Below are positions 1 to 8,571 of a stretch of DNA of 64,000 nt, piece by piece. The DNA is taken from contig NZ_FNVT01000002.1 in NCBI RefSeq assembly GCF_900108335.1, positions 1,047,620-1,111,619 on the forward strand, written 5' to 3'. The notes beneath the pieces were generated by a model that worked only from the letters and a program-made list of their open reading frames with translations, searched no databases and was not told the DNA's origin. Position 1 is the stretch's first letter. Every line of letters starts with the position of its first letter. The position numbers were made by a program, and so were the translations under genes. The DNA comes from Nonomuraea solani. Lineage in GTDB: Bacteria; Actinomycetota; Actinomycetes; Streptosporangiales; Streptosporangiaceae.

Positions 1-1376
1 GCAAGCGCGAGGAGCGCCTGCACCTGGTCGACGGCCTCATCATCGCGCTGCTGAACATCGACGAGGTCATCCAGGTCATCCGGGCCTCCGACGACTCGGC
101 GCAGGCCCGCACGCGGCTGATGGACGTGTTCGACCTGACCGACATCCAGGCCGCCTACATCCTCGACACGCCGCTGCGCCGCCTGACCCGCTACGACAAG
201 CTGGAGCTCGACCGCGAGAAGGAGGTCCTGAGCGACGAGATCGCCAAGCTCACGGAGATCCTTTCCTCGGAGACCAAGCTGCGCCAGGTCGTCTCGGGCG
301 AGCTGGCCGAGGTGGCCAAGAAATACGGCACCCCACGCCGCACCGTCCTGCTGGAGGCGCCCGGCGTCGCCCGCACCCCGGTCCCGGCGACGGACCTGCA
401 GGTGGCCGACGACCCGTGCCTGGCGCTGCTGTCCTCGACCGGCCTGCTGGCCCGCACCTCCGACGCCGAGCCGCTCCCGGGCGAGGGCGAACGCTCGGCC
501 CATGACGTGCTGGTCAGCGTCGCACGCACCACCGTGCGCGGCGAGGTCGGCGTCGTGACGTCGCTGGGCCGGCTGATCCGCGTCCAGGTGGTCGACCTGC
601 CGACGCTGCCGCCCGTGGCCAACCCGCCGTCGTTGTCGGGCGGGCATCCGGTGTCCGAATACGTGTCGCTGCAGCCCGACGAGAAGGTGGTCGGCCTCGG
701 CTCCCTCGATCCCGACGGCCCCGGGCTGGCCCTGGGCACGGCGCAGGGCGTGGTCAAGCGGGTGGTGCCCGACTACCCGGCCAACCGCGACGACTTCGAA
801 GTGATCACCCTGAAGGACGGCGACACCGTGGTGGGCGCCGTCGAGCTGGTCTCCGAAGAGCACGACCTGGTGTTCATCTCCTCCGACGCCCAGCTCCTGC
901 GCTACCAGGCCGCGCTGGTGCGGCCGCAGGGCCGTCCGGCGGGCGGCATGGCCGGCATCCGGCTCGACGGCCCGGCCAGGGTGATCTGGTTCGGCGTGGT
1001 GGATCCCGAGCTGCCCGCGCAGGTGGTGACGGTGGCGGGGTCCTCCACGGCGCTGCCCGGCACGCAGGTGGGCGGCGGCAAGGTGTCCGACTACGCGGAG
1101 TTCCCCGCCAAGGGGCGCGCCACGGGTGGTGTCCGGGCCCAGCGGTTCCTGAAGGGCGAGGACGAACTGCTGCTGGCCTGGGCGGGCCCGGCGCCGGCCA
1201 AGGCGGTGTCGGCGGTGGGCAAGCCGGTGCCGCTGCCGGAGGAGATCGGGCGCCGCGACGGGTCGGGCGTCCGGCTCACCCACACCATCGGCGCCATCGG
1301 TGGCGCCCTGGCCGCCGGGCCTGAGCTCCTGCCCGGCGACACCGCACAGCAGCCCCCTGCCCTGCCGGAGGAGTAG
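1..1376 (+). CDS. parC: DNA topoisomerase IV (gyrase-like) subunit A, C-terminal part
   Basis: The gene runs in from the left edge; the frame is open from base 3 and reads through to the TAG at 1374-1376. The visible part starts in the coiled-coil/tower end of the breakage-reunion domain (LTDIQAAYILDTPLRRLTR, then DREKEVLSDEIAKLTEIL) and continues into a beta-pinwheel C-terminal domain (LGRLIRV, GTAQGVVKRV, QLLRYQAALVRPQGR). The pinwheel lacks a recognisable GyrA box (QRRGGKG), which favours topoisomerase IV over gyrase. Its partner subunit B lies at 10208-12274 on the other strand. Role by family: DNA decatenation and relaxation. The catalytic tyrosine lies outside the window. Confidence 0.9.
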   Translation, partial: KREERLHLVDGLIIALLNIDEVIQVIRASDDSAQARTRLMDVFDLTDIQAAYILDTPLRRLTRYDKLELDREKEVLSDEIAKLTEILSSETKLRQVVSGELAEVAKKYGTPRRTVLLEAPGVARTPVPATDLQVADDPCLALLSSTGLLARTSDAEPLPGEGERSAHDVLVSVARTTVRGEVGVVTSLGRLIRVQVVDLPTLPPVANPPSLSGGHPVSEYVSLQPDEKVVGLGSLDPDGPGLALGTAQGVVKRVVPDYPANRDDFEVITLKDGDTVVGAVELVSEEHDLVFISSDAQLLRYQAALVRPQGRPAGGMAGIRLDGPARVIWFGVVDPELPAQVVTVAGSSTALPGTQVGGGKVSDYAEFPAKGRATGGVRAQRFLKGEDELLLAWAGPAPAKAVSAVGKPVPLPEEIGRRDGSGVRLTHTIGAIGGALAAGPELLPGDTAQQPPALPEE

Positions 1377-1490
1377 CCCCGACCGCTCCAGACCGAGCAG
1401 GGCCGGCCCGCCGGATGGAGTGGCCGTGTCCTGGCCGCACCGGACGGCCTCGGCGTCGATGACAGCGCGTCACCCGAGCGGTGGCGCGCT

Positions 1491-1550
1491 GTTTCGCAGT
1501 TATGAAACCGGCCCCAGTGCGTTTCGCTGTTATGAAACCGGCCCCGGTGC
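1491..1550 (+). repeat. Tandem 30-bp direct repeat (two copies), putative operator
   Basis: Copies at 1491-1520 and 1521-1550 match in 28 of 30 positions and abut exactly. Each contains an interrupted inverted repeat GTTTC-(8 nt)-GAAAC followed by CGGCCCC. They sit just ahead of the GH3 gene, upstream of the palindrome at 1564-1575. A role as tandem regulator binding sites is inferred. Confidence 0.7.
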
Positions 1551-1563
1551 CGATCTCATCTGG

Positions 1564-1575
1564 GAGAGCGCTCTC
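1564..1575 (+). promoter_or_regulatory. LacI-type palindrome GAGAGCGCTCTC upstream of the GH3 gene
   Basis: Perfect 12-bp palindrome with a central CG, 18 bp before the GTG start. It has the look of the CebR-like operators (GGGAGCGCTCCC type) that LacI-family repressors use at glycosidase genes in actinomycetes. The assignment to that class is by resemblance only; the cognate regulator is not identified. Confidence 0.55.
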
Positions 1576-1593
1576 TCCCCTGATGGAGGTACC

Positions 1594-4500
1594 GTGTTCC
1601 GATCCAGCCGCCCGTTATGGGTGGCCCTCACCCTGCTGGCCTCACTCCTCGCCGCCCCGCCCGCCCTGGCGGCCGCCGAGCCGCTCACGATCACCGACTT
1701 CGAGTCGGACGGCGTGCCCACCGGCGTGTACGCCTGGGGCAACGACGCGGCCTCGACCCCGGCCCTCACCGTCGAGCCCGGCGCCGACCGGCCGGACGCG
1801 CCCGCCACGAACCGGGTGCTCAAGTCCGTCTACAACGTGAGCCAGTGGGGCGGCTGGTCCCACGATCTGCCCGCCACGCAGGACTGGTCCCCGTACGAAG
1901 GCTTCTCCTTCTGGGTGAACGGCACCGGCTCGGGCCAGCGGATCTTCTTCGAGCTGAAGGACGGCGGCGGCCCGGCCTCCTCCGAGCTGTTCGAGTCGTC
2001 GTTCACCGATGACACGGCCGGCTGGCGGAAGGTGGTGGTGCCGTTCTCGAGCTTCACCCGCCGCACCGACTACCAGCCGGGCGGCGCGCCGACCGACGGC
2101 GAGCTGGACCTGGTCGCCATCTGGGGCTACGCGATGCGCCTGCCCGCCACGTCGGGCACGCTCACCTGGGACGAGTTCCAGATCTACGGCACGGCGCCGC
2201 CGCGCCCGGTCCGGCTGTCCACGGACAAACCCGTCTACCCGGTGAACGAGCGGGGCGAGGCGGAGATCGCCGTCACGGTCACCACGGCCGACGGCGCGCC
2301 GCTCCCCGCCGACCTGGCGGTGGACTACAAGACCGGCACCGGCACCGCCACCCCGGGCGGCGACTACACGGCGGCCCAGGGCACGCTGAGGTTCCCGGCG
2401 GGCACGGCTTCCGGATCGGCGAAGACGTTCACGGTCAGGACGCTGCGCGACGGCCAGGACGAGGTGGCGGAGACCATCCCGGTCGAGCTGTCCGGCACCG
2501 GCACCAGGCCGCCCGCCGAGTCCCCGGTCATCGTGATCAACGCGCACGGCCTTCCGTACCTGAACGCCCACAAACCGGTCAAGGAGCGCGTCGCCGACCT
2601 GCTGGGCCGGATGACCCTGGACGAGAAGATCGGCCAGATGACGCAGGCCGAACGCGGCGCGCTGGCCAAGCAGAGCGACATCGCCGCCTACCGTCTCGGC
2701 TCCCTGCTGTCCGGCGGCGGCTCGACGCCCCCGCGGAACACCCCGGCGGCGTGGGCCGACATGATCGACGTCTTCCAGCTCCAGACCCGGCAGACGCGCC
2801 TGCAGGTGCCGCTGATCTACGGCGTGGACGCGGTGCACGGCCACAACAACGTCGTGGGCGCGACGATCTTCCCGCACAACATCGGCATGGGCGCCACCCG
2901 CGACCCCGGCCTGGTCGAGCGGGCCGGCGAGATCACCGCCAAGGAGGTCAAGGCCACCGGCATCCCGTGGAACTTCTCGCCCTGCCTGTGTGTGGCGCGT
3001 GACGACCGCTGGGGCCGGGAGTACGAGTCGTTCGGCGAGGACCCCGCACTGGTGACCCGGATGGCCACGGTCATCGACGGCCTGCAGGACCACGGGGTGC
3101 TGGCCACGGCCAAGCACTACGTGGGCGACGGCGGGACGGCGTACGGGTCCTCGACGACCGGCGACTACACGATCGACCAGGGCGTCACCAAGGTGAGCCG
3201 GCAGGAGCTGGAGGCCGTCCACCTGGCGCCCTTCGCCGAAGCGGTCAAACGGGGCGTCGCCACCGTGATGCCGTCGTTCTCCAGCGTGGACTCCGGCGCC
3301 GGGCCGCTGAAGATGCACGCCCACGCCGAGCTGATCAACGGCACGCTCAAGGGCCGGCTCGGCTTCAAGGGCTTCGTGATCAGCGACTGGCAGGCCATCG
3401 ACCAGATCCCCGGCGACTACCCGGGCGACGTGCGCACGTCGATCAACGCCGGGCTCGACATGATCATGGTGCCGTACGCGTATCCGCAGTTCACGAGCAC
3501 GCTGAAGGCCGAGGTCGAGGCCGGGCGGGTGCCGGTGGCGCGGGTGGACGACGCGGTGGCCAGGATTCTGACGCAGAAGTTCCGGCTGGGGCTGTTCGAG
3601 CGCCCGTACGCCGACCGGTCCCGGATCGGCGACGTCGGCTCGGCGGCGCACCGGGCGGTCGCCCGTACGGCGGCGGCCAAATCGCAGGTGCTGCTGAAGA
3701 ACGACGGCGGGCTGCTGCCGCTGCGCCGCGACGCCAAGGTGTACGTGGCCGGTTCGAACGCCGACGACCTGGGCAACCAGAGCGGCGGCTGGACGATCAC
3801 CTGGCAGGGCTCGCCGGGCCCGATCACCGAGGGCACCACGATCCTGCGGGGCATCCGCTCGCGCGCGGCCTCCGTGACCTACTCACGCGACGCCTCCGCC
3901 GGCCTGGCCGGGCATGACGTGGGCGTCGTGGTGGTGGGCGAGACGCCGTACGCCGAGGGGCAGGGCGATGTGGGGCGCGCCGGGCGCACGCTGGACCTGT
4001 CCGCCGCCGACCAGGCCGCGGTCGCCAAGGTGTGCGGGGCGATGAAGTGCGTCGTGCTCGTGGTGTCCGGCCGGCCGATGCGACTCGGCGACCTGTCGGG
4101 CGTCGAGGCCGTGGTGGCGTCCTGGCTGCCCGGCACCGAGGGCGACGGGGTGGCCGATCCGCTGTTCGGGGCGCGGCCGTATACCGGGCGGTTGCCGTTC
4201 ACGTGGTTCCGTTCGGTGGCGCAGGTGCCGATCAACGTGGGCGATGCCTCGTATGACCCGTTGTTCCCGTATGGGTGGGGGCTGCGTACCGACCGGGCGC
4301 GGGACCGGCTCGACGCCGCCCAGCAGGAGCTCGCCGGCGGCGACCGGCGCTCCAAGGACGCCGCCGCGGAGCTGCTGCTGGCCCTGGGCGCCCGCTACTG
4401 GAACGCCGACGGCTCCGTCGGCGACGCGCGGACCGTGCTGGGCCGCCTGGCCACGGCGGCGTCGCTGCTCGAACAGTCGGCCAGCGACTCGTACGCCGTG

Positions 4501-4641
4501 GACGACGCCGTCGTCTCGGTGGCCAGGGACGTGGCACAGCGCGCCGGCAGGCGGCCCGACCTGCAGGCGTCGGCCGACCACGAGCTGGCGGCGGGCAACC
4601 TGCGCAAGGCGGTGGACCTGCTGACCCGATCCATCGCCTGA
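1594..4641 (+). CDS. Secreted glycoside hydrolase family 3 with CBM-like, Calx-beta and C-terminal helical domains
   Basis: Start is the GTG at 1594, preceded by GGAGGT at 1585-1590; it gives 1015 aa with a signal peptide (about 1-28, ending ALAAAEP). Domains in order: a CIA30/CBM11-like carbohydrate-binding beta-sandwich (about 30-200, ITDFESDG), a Calx-beta domain (about 206-305, ATPGGDYTAAQGTL), the GH3 catalytic barrel (from about 321, HKPVKERVADLLGRMTLDEK) with the nucleophile Asp598 in ISDW, the GH3 C-terminal domain (QVLLKNDGGLLPL), and about 115 helical FIVAR-like residues from about 900. By family it is an exo-acting beta-glucosidase or related enzyme releasing sugars outside the cell. 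A Calx-beta module between CBM and GH3 is uncommon. Substrate is not predictable from the sequence. Confidence 0.92.
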   Translation: MFRSSRPLWVALTLLASLLAAPPALAAAEPLTITDFESDGVPTGVYAWGNDAASTPALTVEPGADRPDAPATNRVLKSVYNVSQWGGWSHDLPATQDWSPYEGFSFWVNGTGSGQRIFFELKDGGGPASSELFESSFTDDTAGWRKVVVPFSSFTRRTDYQPGGAPTDGELDLVAIWGYAMRLPATSGTLTWDEFQIYGTAPPRPVRLSTDKPVYPVNERGEAEIAVTVTTADGAPLPADLAVDYKTGTGTATPGGDYTAAQGTLRFPAGTASGSAKTFTVRTLRDGQDEVAETIPVELSGTGTRPPAESPVIVINAHGLPYLNAHKPVKERVADLLGRMTLDEKIGQMTQAERGALAKQSDIAAYRLGSLLSGGGSTPPRNTPAAWADMIDVFQLQTRQTRLQVPLIYGVDAVHGHNNVVGATIFPHNIGMGATRDPGLVERAGEITAKEVKATGIPWNFSPCLCVARDDRWGREYESFGEDPALVTRMATVIDGLQDHGVLATAKHYVGDGGTAYGSSTTGDYTIDQGVTKVSRQELEAVHLAPFAEAVKRGVATVMPSFSSVDSGAGPLKMHAHAELINGTLKGRLGFKGFVISDWQAIDQIPGDYPGDVRTSINAGLDMIMVPYAYPQFTSTLKAEVEAGRVPVARVDDAVARILTQKFRLGLFERPYADRSRIGDVGSAAHRAVARTAAAKSQVLLKNDGGLLPLRRDAKVYVAGSNADDLGNQSGGWTITWQGSPGPITEGTTILRGIRSRAASVTYSRDASAGLAGHDVGVVVVGETPYAEGQGDVGRAGRTLDLSAADQAAVAKVCGAMKCVVLVVSGRPMRLGDLSGVEAVVASWLPGTEGDGVADPLFGARPYTGRLPFTWFRSVAQVPINVGDASYDPLFPYGWGLRTDRARDRLDAAQQELAGGDRRSKDAAAELLLALGARYWNADGSVGDARTVLGRLATAASLLEQSASDSYAVDDAVVSVARDVAQRAGRRPDLQASADHELAAGNLRKAVDLLTRSIA

Positions 4642-4645
4642 CCGT

Positions 4646-4678
4646 CAGGGACCGGTCCTTCAGCGGGACCGGTCCCTG
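4646..4678 (+). terminator. Hairpin terminator after GH3 gene
   Basis: A 13-bp perfect stem (4646-4658 with 4666-4678, CAGGGACCGGTCC) with a 7-nt loop begins 4 bases after the GH3 stop codon. No U-tract follows, as is usual for actinomycete terminators. Confidence 0.75.
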
Positions 4679-4721
4679 AGAGGGCCGGTCGCAAGGCCGG
4701 GCCGGCCCCTGAGCGGTCCCG

Positions 4722-5005
4722 TCAGGTGCGGCAGAGGCAGAACGGGTGCCCGGCCGGGTCGAGGAACACCCGGAACTCGTCGTCCTCGCTCGGCTGGTGC
4801 TCGTGCTTGGTCGCCCCGATCTCGATCGCCCGCGCCTCGGCCTCGTCCAGGTCCGCCACGTCCAGATCGAGATGGATCTGCTGCGGGCGGCCAGGGTCGG
4901 GCCAGCGGGGCGGCTGGTGGCCGGGGGCGAGTCGGCCAGGCCCTTGGGATCGGCGCAGTCCAGCACGACACTTCGGAACTCGGCGATACCGCCCATCGTT
5001 TCCAT
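4722..5005 (-). pseudogene. VOC/glyoxalase-fold protein, internally deleted and frameshifted
   Basis: The ATG at 5005 (GAGAGAGG upstream) opens a normal VOC start (AEFRSVVLDCADPKGLA). After about 25 residues the homology jumps to another frame that gives a normal VOC C-terminus (APGHQPPRWPDPGRPQQIH, HLDLDVADLDEAEARAI, FRVFLDPAGHPFCLCRT), ending at the TGA at 4722. About 35-40 residues of the usual domain are missing at the junction (about 4915-4935). It is therefore a small deletion plus frameshift in a glyoxalase/bleomycin-resistance-like gene. A sequencing error cannot explain the missing block. It is divergent from the thioredoxin-like gene. Confidence 0.75.
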
Positions 5006-5021
5006 CCTCTCTCAGACGACA

Positions 5022-5594
5022 ATGGATGCCATGGCTGCCAACTCGTTCATGGTTCCGCTCGGCACTCCCGCACCGGCCTTCGATCTGACCGCCATCGACG
5101 GCGGCAGCGTCTCGCTGGAGGACCTCAAGGGATCTCCCGCCAGTCTCGTGATGTTCCTGTCCAACCACTGCCCGTACGTGCGGCACATCGAATCCGGCCT
5201 CGGCGCCCTGGCCAAGCACTACGGCGCCCGGTTGTCGATCGTCGCCATCTGCAGCAACGACGCCGTGAACTACCCCGACGACGACCCGACACACCTGGCG
5301 GAGCAGGCCGCCAGGGCCCGGTTCGCGTTCCCGTACCTGCTGGATGACACCCAGGAGGTGGCCAAGGCCTATCAGGCGGCGTGCACACCGGACTTCTTCC
5401 TGTACGACGGGCAGTTCCGGCTCGTCTACCGCGGCGAGTTCGACGGCTCGCGGCCGGGCAACGCCGTACCGGTCACCGGTTCGTCCCTGCGCGCGGCCAT
5501 CGACGCCCTGCTGGACGACACGCCGGTGCCCGAGGAGCAGGTGCCGTCGCTCGGCTGCGGCATCAAGTGGAAGCCGGGCAACGAGCCCGCCTGA
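5022..5594 (+). CDS. Thioredoxin-fold (AhpC/TSA-like) protein
   Basis: A 190-aa product from the ATG at 5022 (ATG at 5031 is an alternative). It shows a peroxiredoxin-like N-terminus (GTPAPAFDLTAIDGG), the single-cysteine segment FLSNHCPYVRHI where AhpC/TSA proteins carry the peroxidatic region, and a thioredoxin-like cis-Pro region (AACTPDFFLYD). This matches the cytosolic 'thioredoxin family protein' group common in actinobacteria and cyanobacteria. It presumably has a thiol redox function; substrate unknown. Its start lies 17 bp from the start of the divergent VOC pseudogene, so they probably shared a promoter. Confidence 0.85.
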   Translation: MDAMAANSFMVPLGTPAPAFDLTAIDGGSVSLEDLKGSPASLVMFLSNHCPYVRHIESGLGALAKHYGARLSIVAICSNDAVNYPDDDPTHLAEQAARARFAFPYLLDDTQEVAKAYQAACTPDFFLYDGQFRLVYRGEFDGSRPGNAVPVTGSSLRAAIDALLDDTPVPEEQVPSLGCGIKWKPGNEPA

Positions 5595-5700
5595 ATCCTT
5601 CGCCTCGTCGGCCTGAGAAGTCCCGGAACCTCCCGGGTTTCTCTATGATCACCACCACGAAGTCCCGGGTGAGTCGCCGACGATGCGAATGGAGATCGAG

Positions 5701-6708
5701 ATGCTCGCACGATGGACTGCGTTAGCCGCGGTGGCCCTGCTCGCCACCGCCTGCGTCAATCCCAGCTCCACCGCGGGGTCCGCCACCCCGTCGGCCACCA
5801 CCGCCTCCAGCGGGCCCAAGCGGATCGGGTTCTTCGGCTTCGCCAAGGCCAACTCGTTCGCGGCGGCGACGTTCGCCGGGGTCGAGGAGTATGCCAGGGC
5901 CAATGGCGCCACGGCCGAGTTCCTCGACCCGAACTTCGACGCCCAGGCGCAGGTCAGGCAGCTCCAGGACGCGGTGACGGCCAGGCGGTTCGACGTGTTC
6001 GTGGTGCAGGCCAACGACGGGGCGGCCGTGGTGCCGGCGATCCGCTCCGCCGTACAGGCCGGAATCTCCGTCGTCGTGCACTTCACCCCCGTCGGCACCC
6101 GCTACGACACCGCCCAGCCCCAGGTCGACGGCACGATCACGCTCATCGACCCGCCCGCGCTGAACGGCGAGGGGCTCGGCAGGCTGGCCGTCCAGGCGTG
6201 TGAGAGCAAGAAGCTGAACCCGTGCGAGGTCGGCTACCTGGAGGGCCTGAAGGCGCTGCCGCTCGACAACGCCCGCACCCAGGCGGCCGTCGGCGTCCTG
6301 GAGGCGGCGCCGGGCGTGGAGGTCAAGGCCCGGCTCGAAGGCGGGTACACGCAGGAGAGCGGGCGCAAGGCCATGCAGGACGTGCTGCAGAAGGACCCCG
6401 GCATCGACGTGATCATCGGCGCGTCGCAGGCCATCCTGGGGGCCGAGGCGGTGGCCAAGGGCAAGGACATCATGTACGTCGCCAACGGCGCCTCCCGCCA
6501 GACCGTCAAGGCGGTCCAGGAGGGACGCTGGTACGCCGCCTACTACCTGCCGGTCAAGACCCTCGGCGCGAAGGCGGCCGAGCTGGGCCTGAACAAGGCG
6601 CTCGGCGAGCAGGTGCCCGACACGAACGTGATGACCGACGTCGAGCCCGGCACGAGCATGGGGACCAAGGACGCGCTGGCCCAGGTGACCGGCGAATACG
6701 ACGAGTGA
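5701..6708 (+). CDS. ABC transporter solute-binding lipoprotein (ribose/xylose type)
   Basis: Start chosen at the ATG 5701 because GGAG lies 6 nt upstream; the in-frame ATG at 5683 lacks a ribosome binding site. The 335-aa product has a lipoprotein signal (ALLATAC lipobox) then a type 1 periplasmic-binding fold (KRIGFFGFAKANSFAAATFA, FDVFVVQANDGAAVVPAI, DPGIDVIIGASQAILGAEAV). The ligand is probably a sugar or similar polar compound. The permease gene follows after 4 nt. No ATPase gene is next to the pair. Confidence 0.88.
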   Translation: MLARWTALAAVALLATACVNPSSTAGSATPSATTASSGPKRIGFFGFAKANSFAAATFAGVEEYARANGATAEFLDPNFDAQAQVRQLQDAVTARRFDVFVVQANDGAAVVPAIRSAVQAGISVVVHFTPVGTRYDTAQPQVDGTITLIDPPALNGEGLGRLAVQACESKKLNPCEVGYLEGLKALPLDNARTQAAVGVLEAAPGVEVKARLEGGYTQESGRKAMQDVLQKDPGIDVIIGASQAILGAEAVAKGKDIMYVANGASRQTVKAVQEGRWYAAYYLPVKTLGAKAAELGLNKALGEQVPDTNVMTDVEPGTSMGTKDALAQVTGEYDE

Positions 6709-6712
6709 CGGC

Positions 6713-7684
6713 GTGCGCTTCTTACGCGTCATCGGCTCTGCCCGTTCGGCGAGCTCCCTGCGCGACCACGGCATCCTCCTGGCCGTGGCCGCGCTCGTGG
6801 CGGTGCTCTCCCTGTCCACGGACACGTTCCTGACCTCGGGAAACCTGGTCAACCTGCTCGACCAGGCCGTCGTGGCCGGGCTGCTCGCCTGCGGCATGAC
6901 CCTGTGCGTGATCTGCGGCGTCTTCGACCTGTCGGCGAGCGCGGTGCTCGCCGTGAGCGCGATCGTGGCCGTCATCGTCACCGAGCGTGCCGGGGTCCCC
7001 GCCGGGTACGCGGCCGCCGTCATCACGGGCGGCCTGCTCGGCACCCTCAACGGCGTGGTCGTGGTGCTGTCGCGCGTGCACTCGTTCATCGCCACGCTCG
7101 CGCTCGGCATCGTGCACCGCGGCCTGGCGCTGGTCATCGCCGGCGGCGCCATCGTCTATCCGGGCCCGGCCCGGCTGGAGGAGTTCCAGTCGCTGAGCTG
7201 GCCCACGGTCCTGGGCGGCGTCACCGCGTCCTCGCTGCTCCTGGTCGCGGTGGCCGTGGTCACGTCGGTGCTGCTGGCGCGCACCACGTTCGGCAGGCGC
7301 GTGTACGCCGTCGGCGGCAATCCCTCGGCCGCCTGGCTGTCTGGGATCGGGGTGCGCTCGGTCCGGGTGGGCGTGTTCGCCATCAGCGGGATCTGCGCGG
7401 GCCTGGCCGGCCTGGTGCTCGCCGCGCGCGGCGGCTCGGCCCAGCCCGACATGGGTACGCTGCTGGAGCTGACGGCCATCGCGGCGACCGTGATCGGCGG
7501 CACGAGCATCCTGGGCGGCCGGGGCGCGATCTGGCGCGGCATGGTCGGCGTGCTGATCCTGACGCTCATCGGCAACGGCTTCAACCTGCTCGGCTGGAAC
7601 TCCACATATCGTCCGATGGTCGAGGGGCTGCTCATCCTGGGTGCCGTCAGCCTGGATCACGCCCTCAGACATCGGATGGATTAG
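6713..7684 (+). CDS. ABC transporter permease (RbsC-like, BPD_transp_2)
   Basis: A GTG-start, 323-aa, very hydrophobic protein with about 8-9 transmembrane segments. It carries the family pattern of sugar permeases: LVNLLDQAVVAGLLACGMT, CGVFDLSASAVLAVSAIV, and the cytoplasmic coupling loop FGRRVYAVGGNPSAAWLSGI. It is translationally linked to the binding protein (4-nt gap). The ATP-binding subunit (RbsA type) is missing from the neighbourhood, so it must use an ATPase encoded elsewhere or the system is incomplete. Confidence 0.9.
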   Translation: MRFLRVIGSARSASSLRDHGILLAVAALVAVLSLSTDTFLTSGNLVNLLDQAVVAGLLACGMTLCVICGVFDLSASAVLAVSAIVAVIVTERAGVPAGYAAAVITGGLLGTLNGVVVVLSRVHSFIATLALGIVHRGLALVIAGGAIVYPGPARLEEFQSLSWPTVLGGVTASSLLLVAVAVVTSVLLARTTFGRRVYAVGGNPSAAWLSGIGVRSVRVGVFAISGICAGLAGLVLAARGGSAQPDMGTLLELTAIAATVIGGTSILGGRGAIWRGMVGVLILTLIGNGFNLLGWNSTYRPMVEGLLILGAVSLDHALRHRMD

Positions 7685-7762
7685 CGCGAAAGATCCACAA
7701 ATCTGTCACATGAGCGTTACGATCTGCTGAGCAGTCAGCGGTGTGGATTTCGAAGGGCCGAG

Positions 7763-8566
7763 ATGACCAACCCCTCGCGCGTCCCGAAGGGGATCAATCC
7801 CAGCATCCCCAACTCGGCGCGCATGTACGACTACTACCTCGGCGGAAAAGACAATTTCGCGGCCGACCGCGAGGCCGCGGAAAAGATCATGGCGTTGGGT
7901 CCGAGCAGGGAGATCTGCCTGGCCAACCGGCGTTTCCTGGGCAGGGCCGTACGCCATGTGGCCGCGCAGGGCATCGACCAGTTCATCGACCTCGGCACCG
8001 GGCTGCCCAACCAGAACAACGTCCACGAGGTGGCCCGCAAGGCGCACCCGCAGGCGCGCATCGTCTACGTGGACTTCGACCCGGTGGTGATCGTCCACGC
8101 CCGCGCCCTGCTGGCCGGCACCGACGCCGGCATCACGATCGTGCACGCGGACGTACGCGAGCCCGCGGCCATCCTCGACGCCCCAGAGACCAGGCGGCTG
8201 ATCGACTTCAGCAAGCCGGTCGGCGTGATCTTCCTCGGCGTCCTGCACTGCCTGACCGACAAGGACGACCCGTGGGGCGTGGTGGCGGAGTTCCGCGACC
8301 GCATGGCCCCCGGGAGCGCCGTGGTCATCTCCCACCTCACCGACGACGCCCACCCGGAGGTGGGGGTGGCGGCCCGCGAGGTGTACGAGGACGCCGACGC
8401 GCCCCTGATCCATCGCAGCCACAAGCAGGTCACCCACATGTTCGACGGCTTCGACCTGGTCGATCCCGGGGTCACGCATGTGGCCGACTGGCGGCCTGAC
8501 GAGGCTTGGGAGAAGGAGCTCGCGGGCAGCGAATGGTGGTACGTAGGCGTGGCCCACAAGCCCTGA
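7763..8566 (+). CDS. SAM-dependent methyltransferase, Methyltransf_19 (DUF574) family
   Basis: 267 aa from an ATG with AAGGG upstream. The N-terminus is typical of this actinomycete-specific family (SIPNSARMYDYYLGGKDNF, FLGRAVRHVAAQGIDQFIDLGTGLP). The SAM-binding glycine-rich loop DLGTGLP and the acidic strand-2 motif IVYVDFDPVV are present. The substrate is unknown; paralogues are numerous in actinomycetes. It ends 5 nt before the stop of the convergent 8572-8886 gene. Confidence 0.9.
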   Translation: MTNPSRVPKGINPSIPNSARMYDYYLGGKDNFAADREAAEKIMALGPSREICLANRRFLGRAVRHVAAQGIDQFIDLGTGLPNQNNVHEVARKAHPQARIVYVDFDPVVIVHARALLAGTDAGITIVHADVREPAAILDAPETRRLIDFSKPVGVIFLGVLHCLTDKDDPWGVVAEFRDRMAPGSAVVISHLTDDAHPEVGVAAREVYEDADAPLIHRSHKQVTHMFDGFDLVDPGVTHVADWRPDEAWEKELAGSEWWYVGVAHKP

Positions 8567-8571
8567 CCCGC

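Noticed and set aside
1642..3651. Long open frame opposite the GH3 gene
   Set aside because: Antisense frame of a GC-rich gene; the composition is Arg/Gly/Ala-rich with no domain, and the plus-strand GH3 product is unmistakable.
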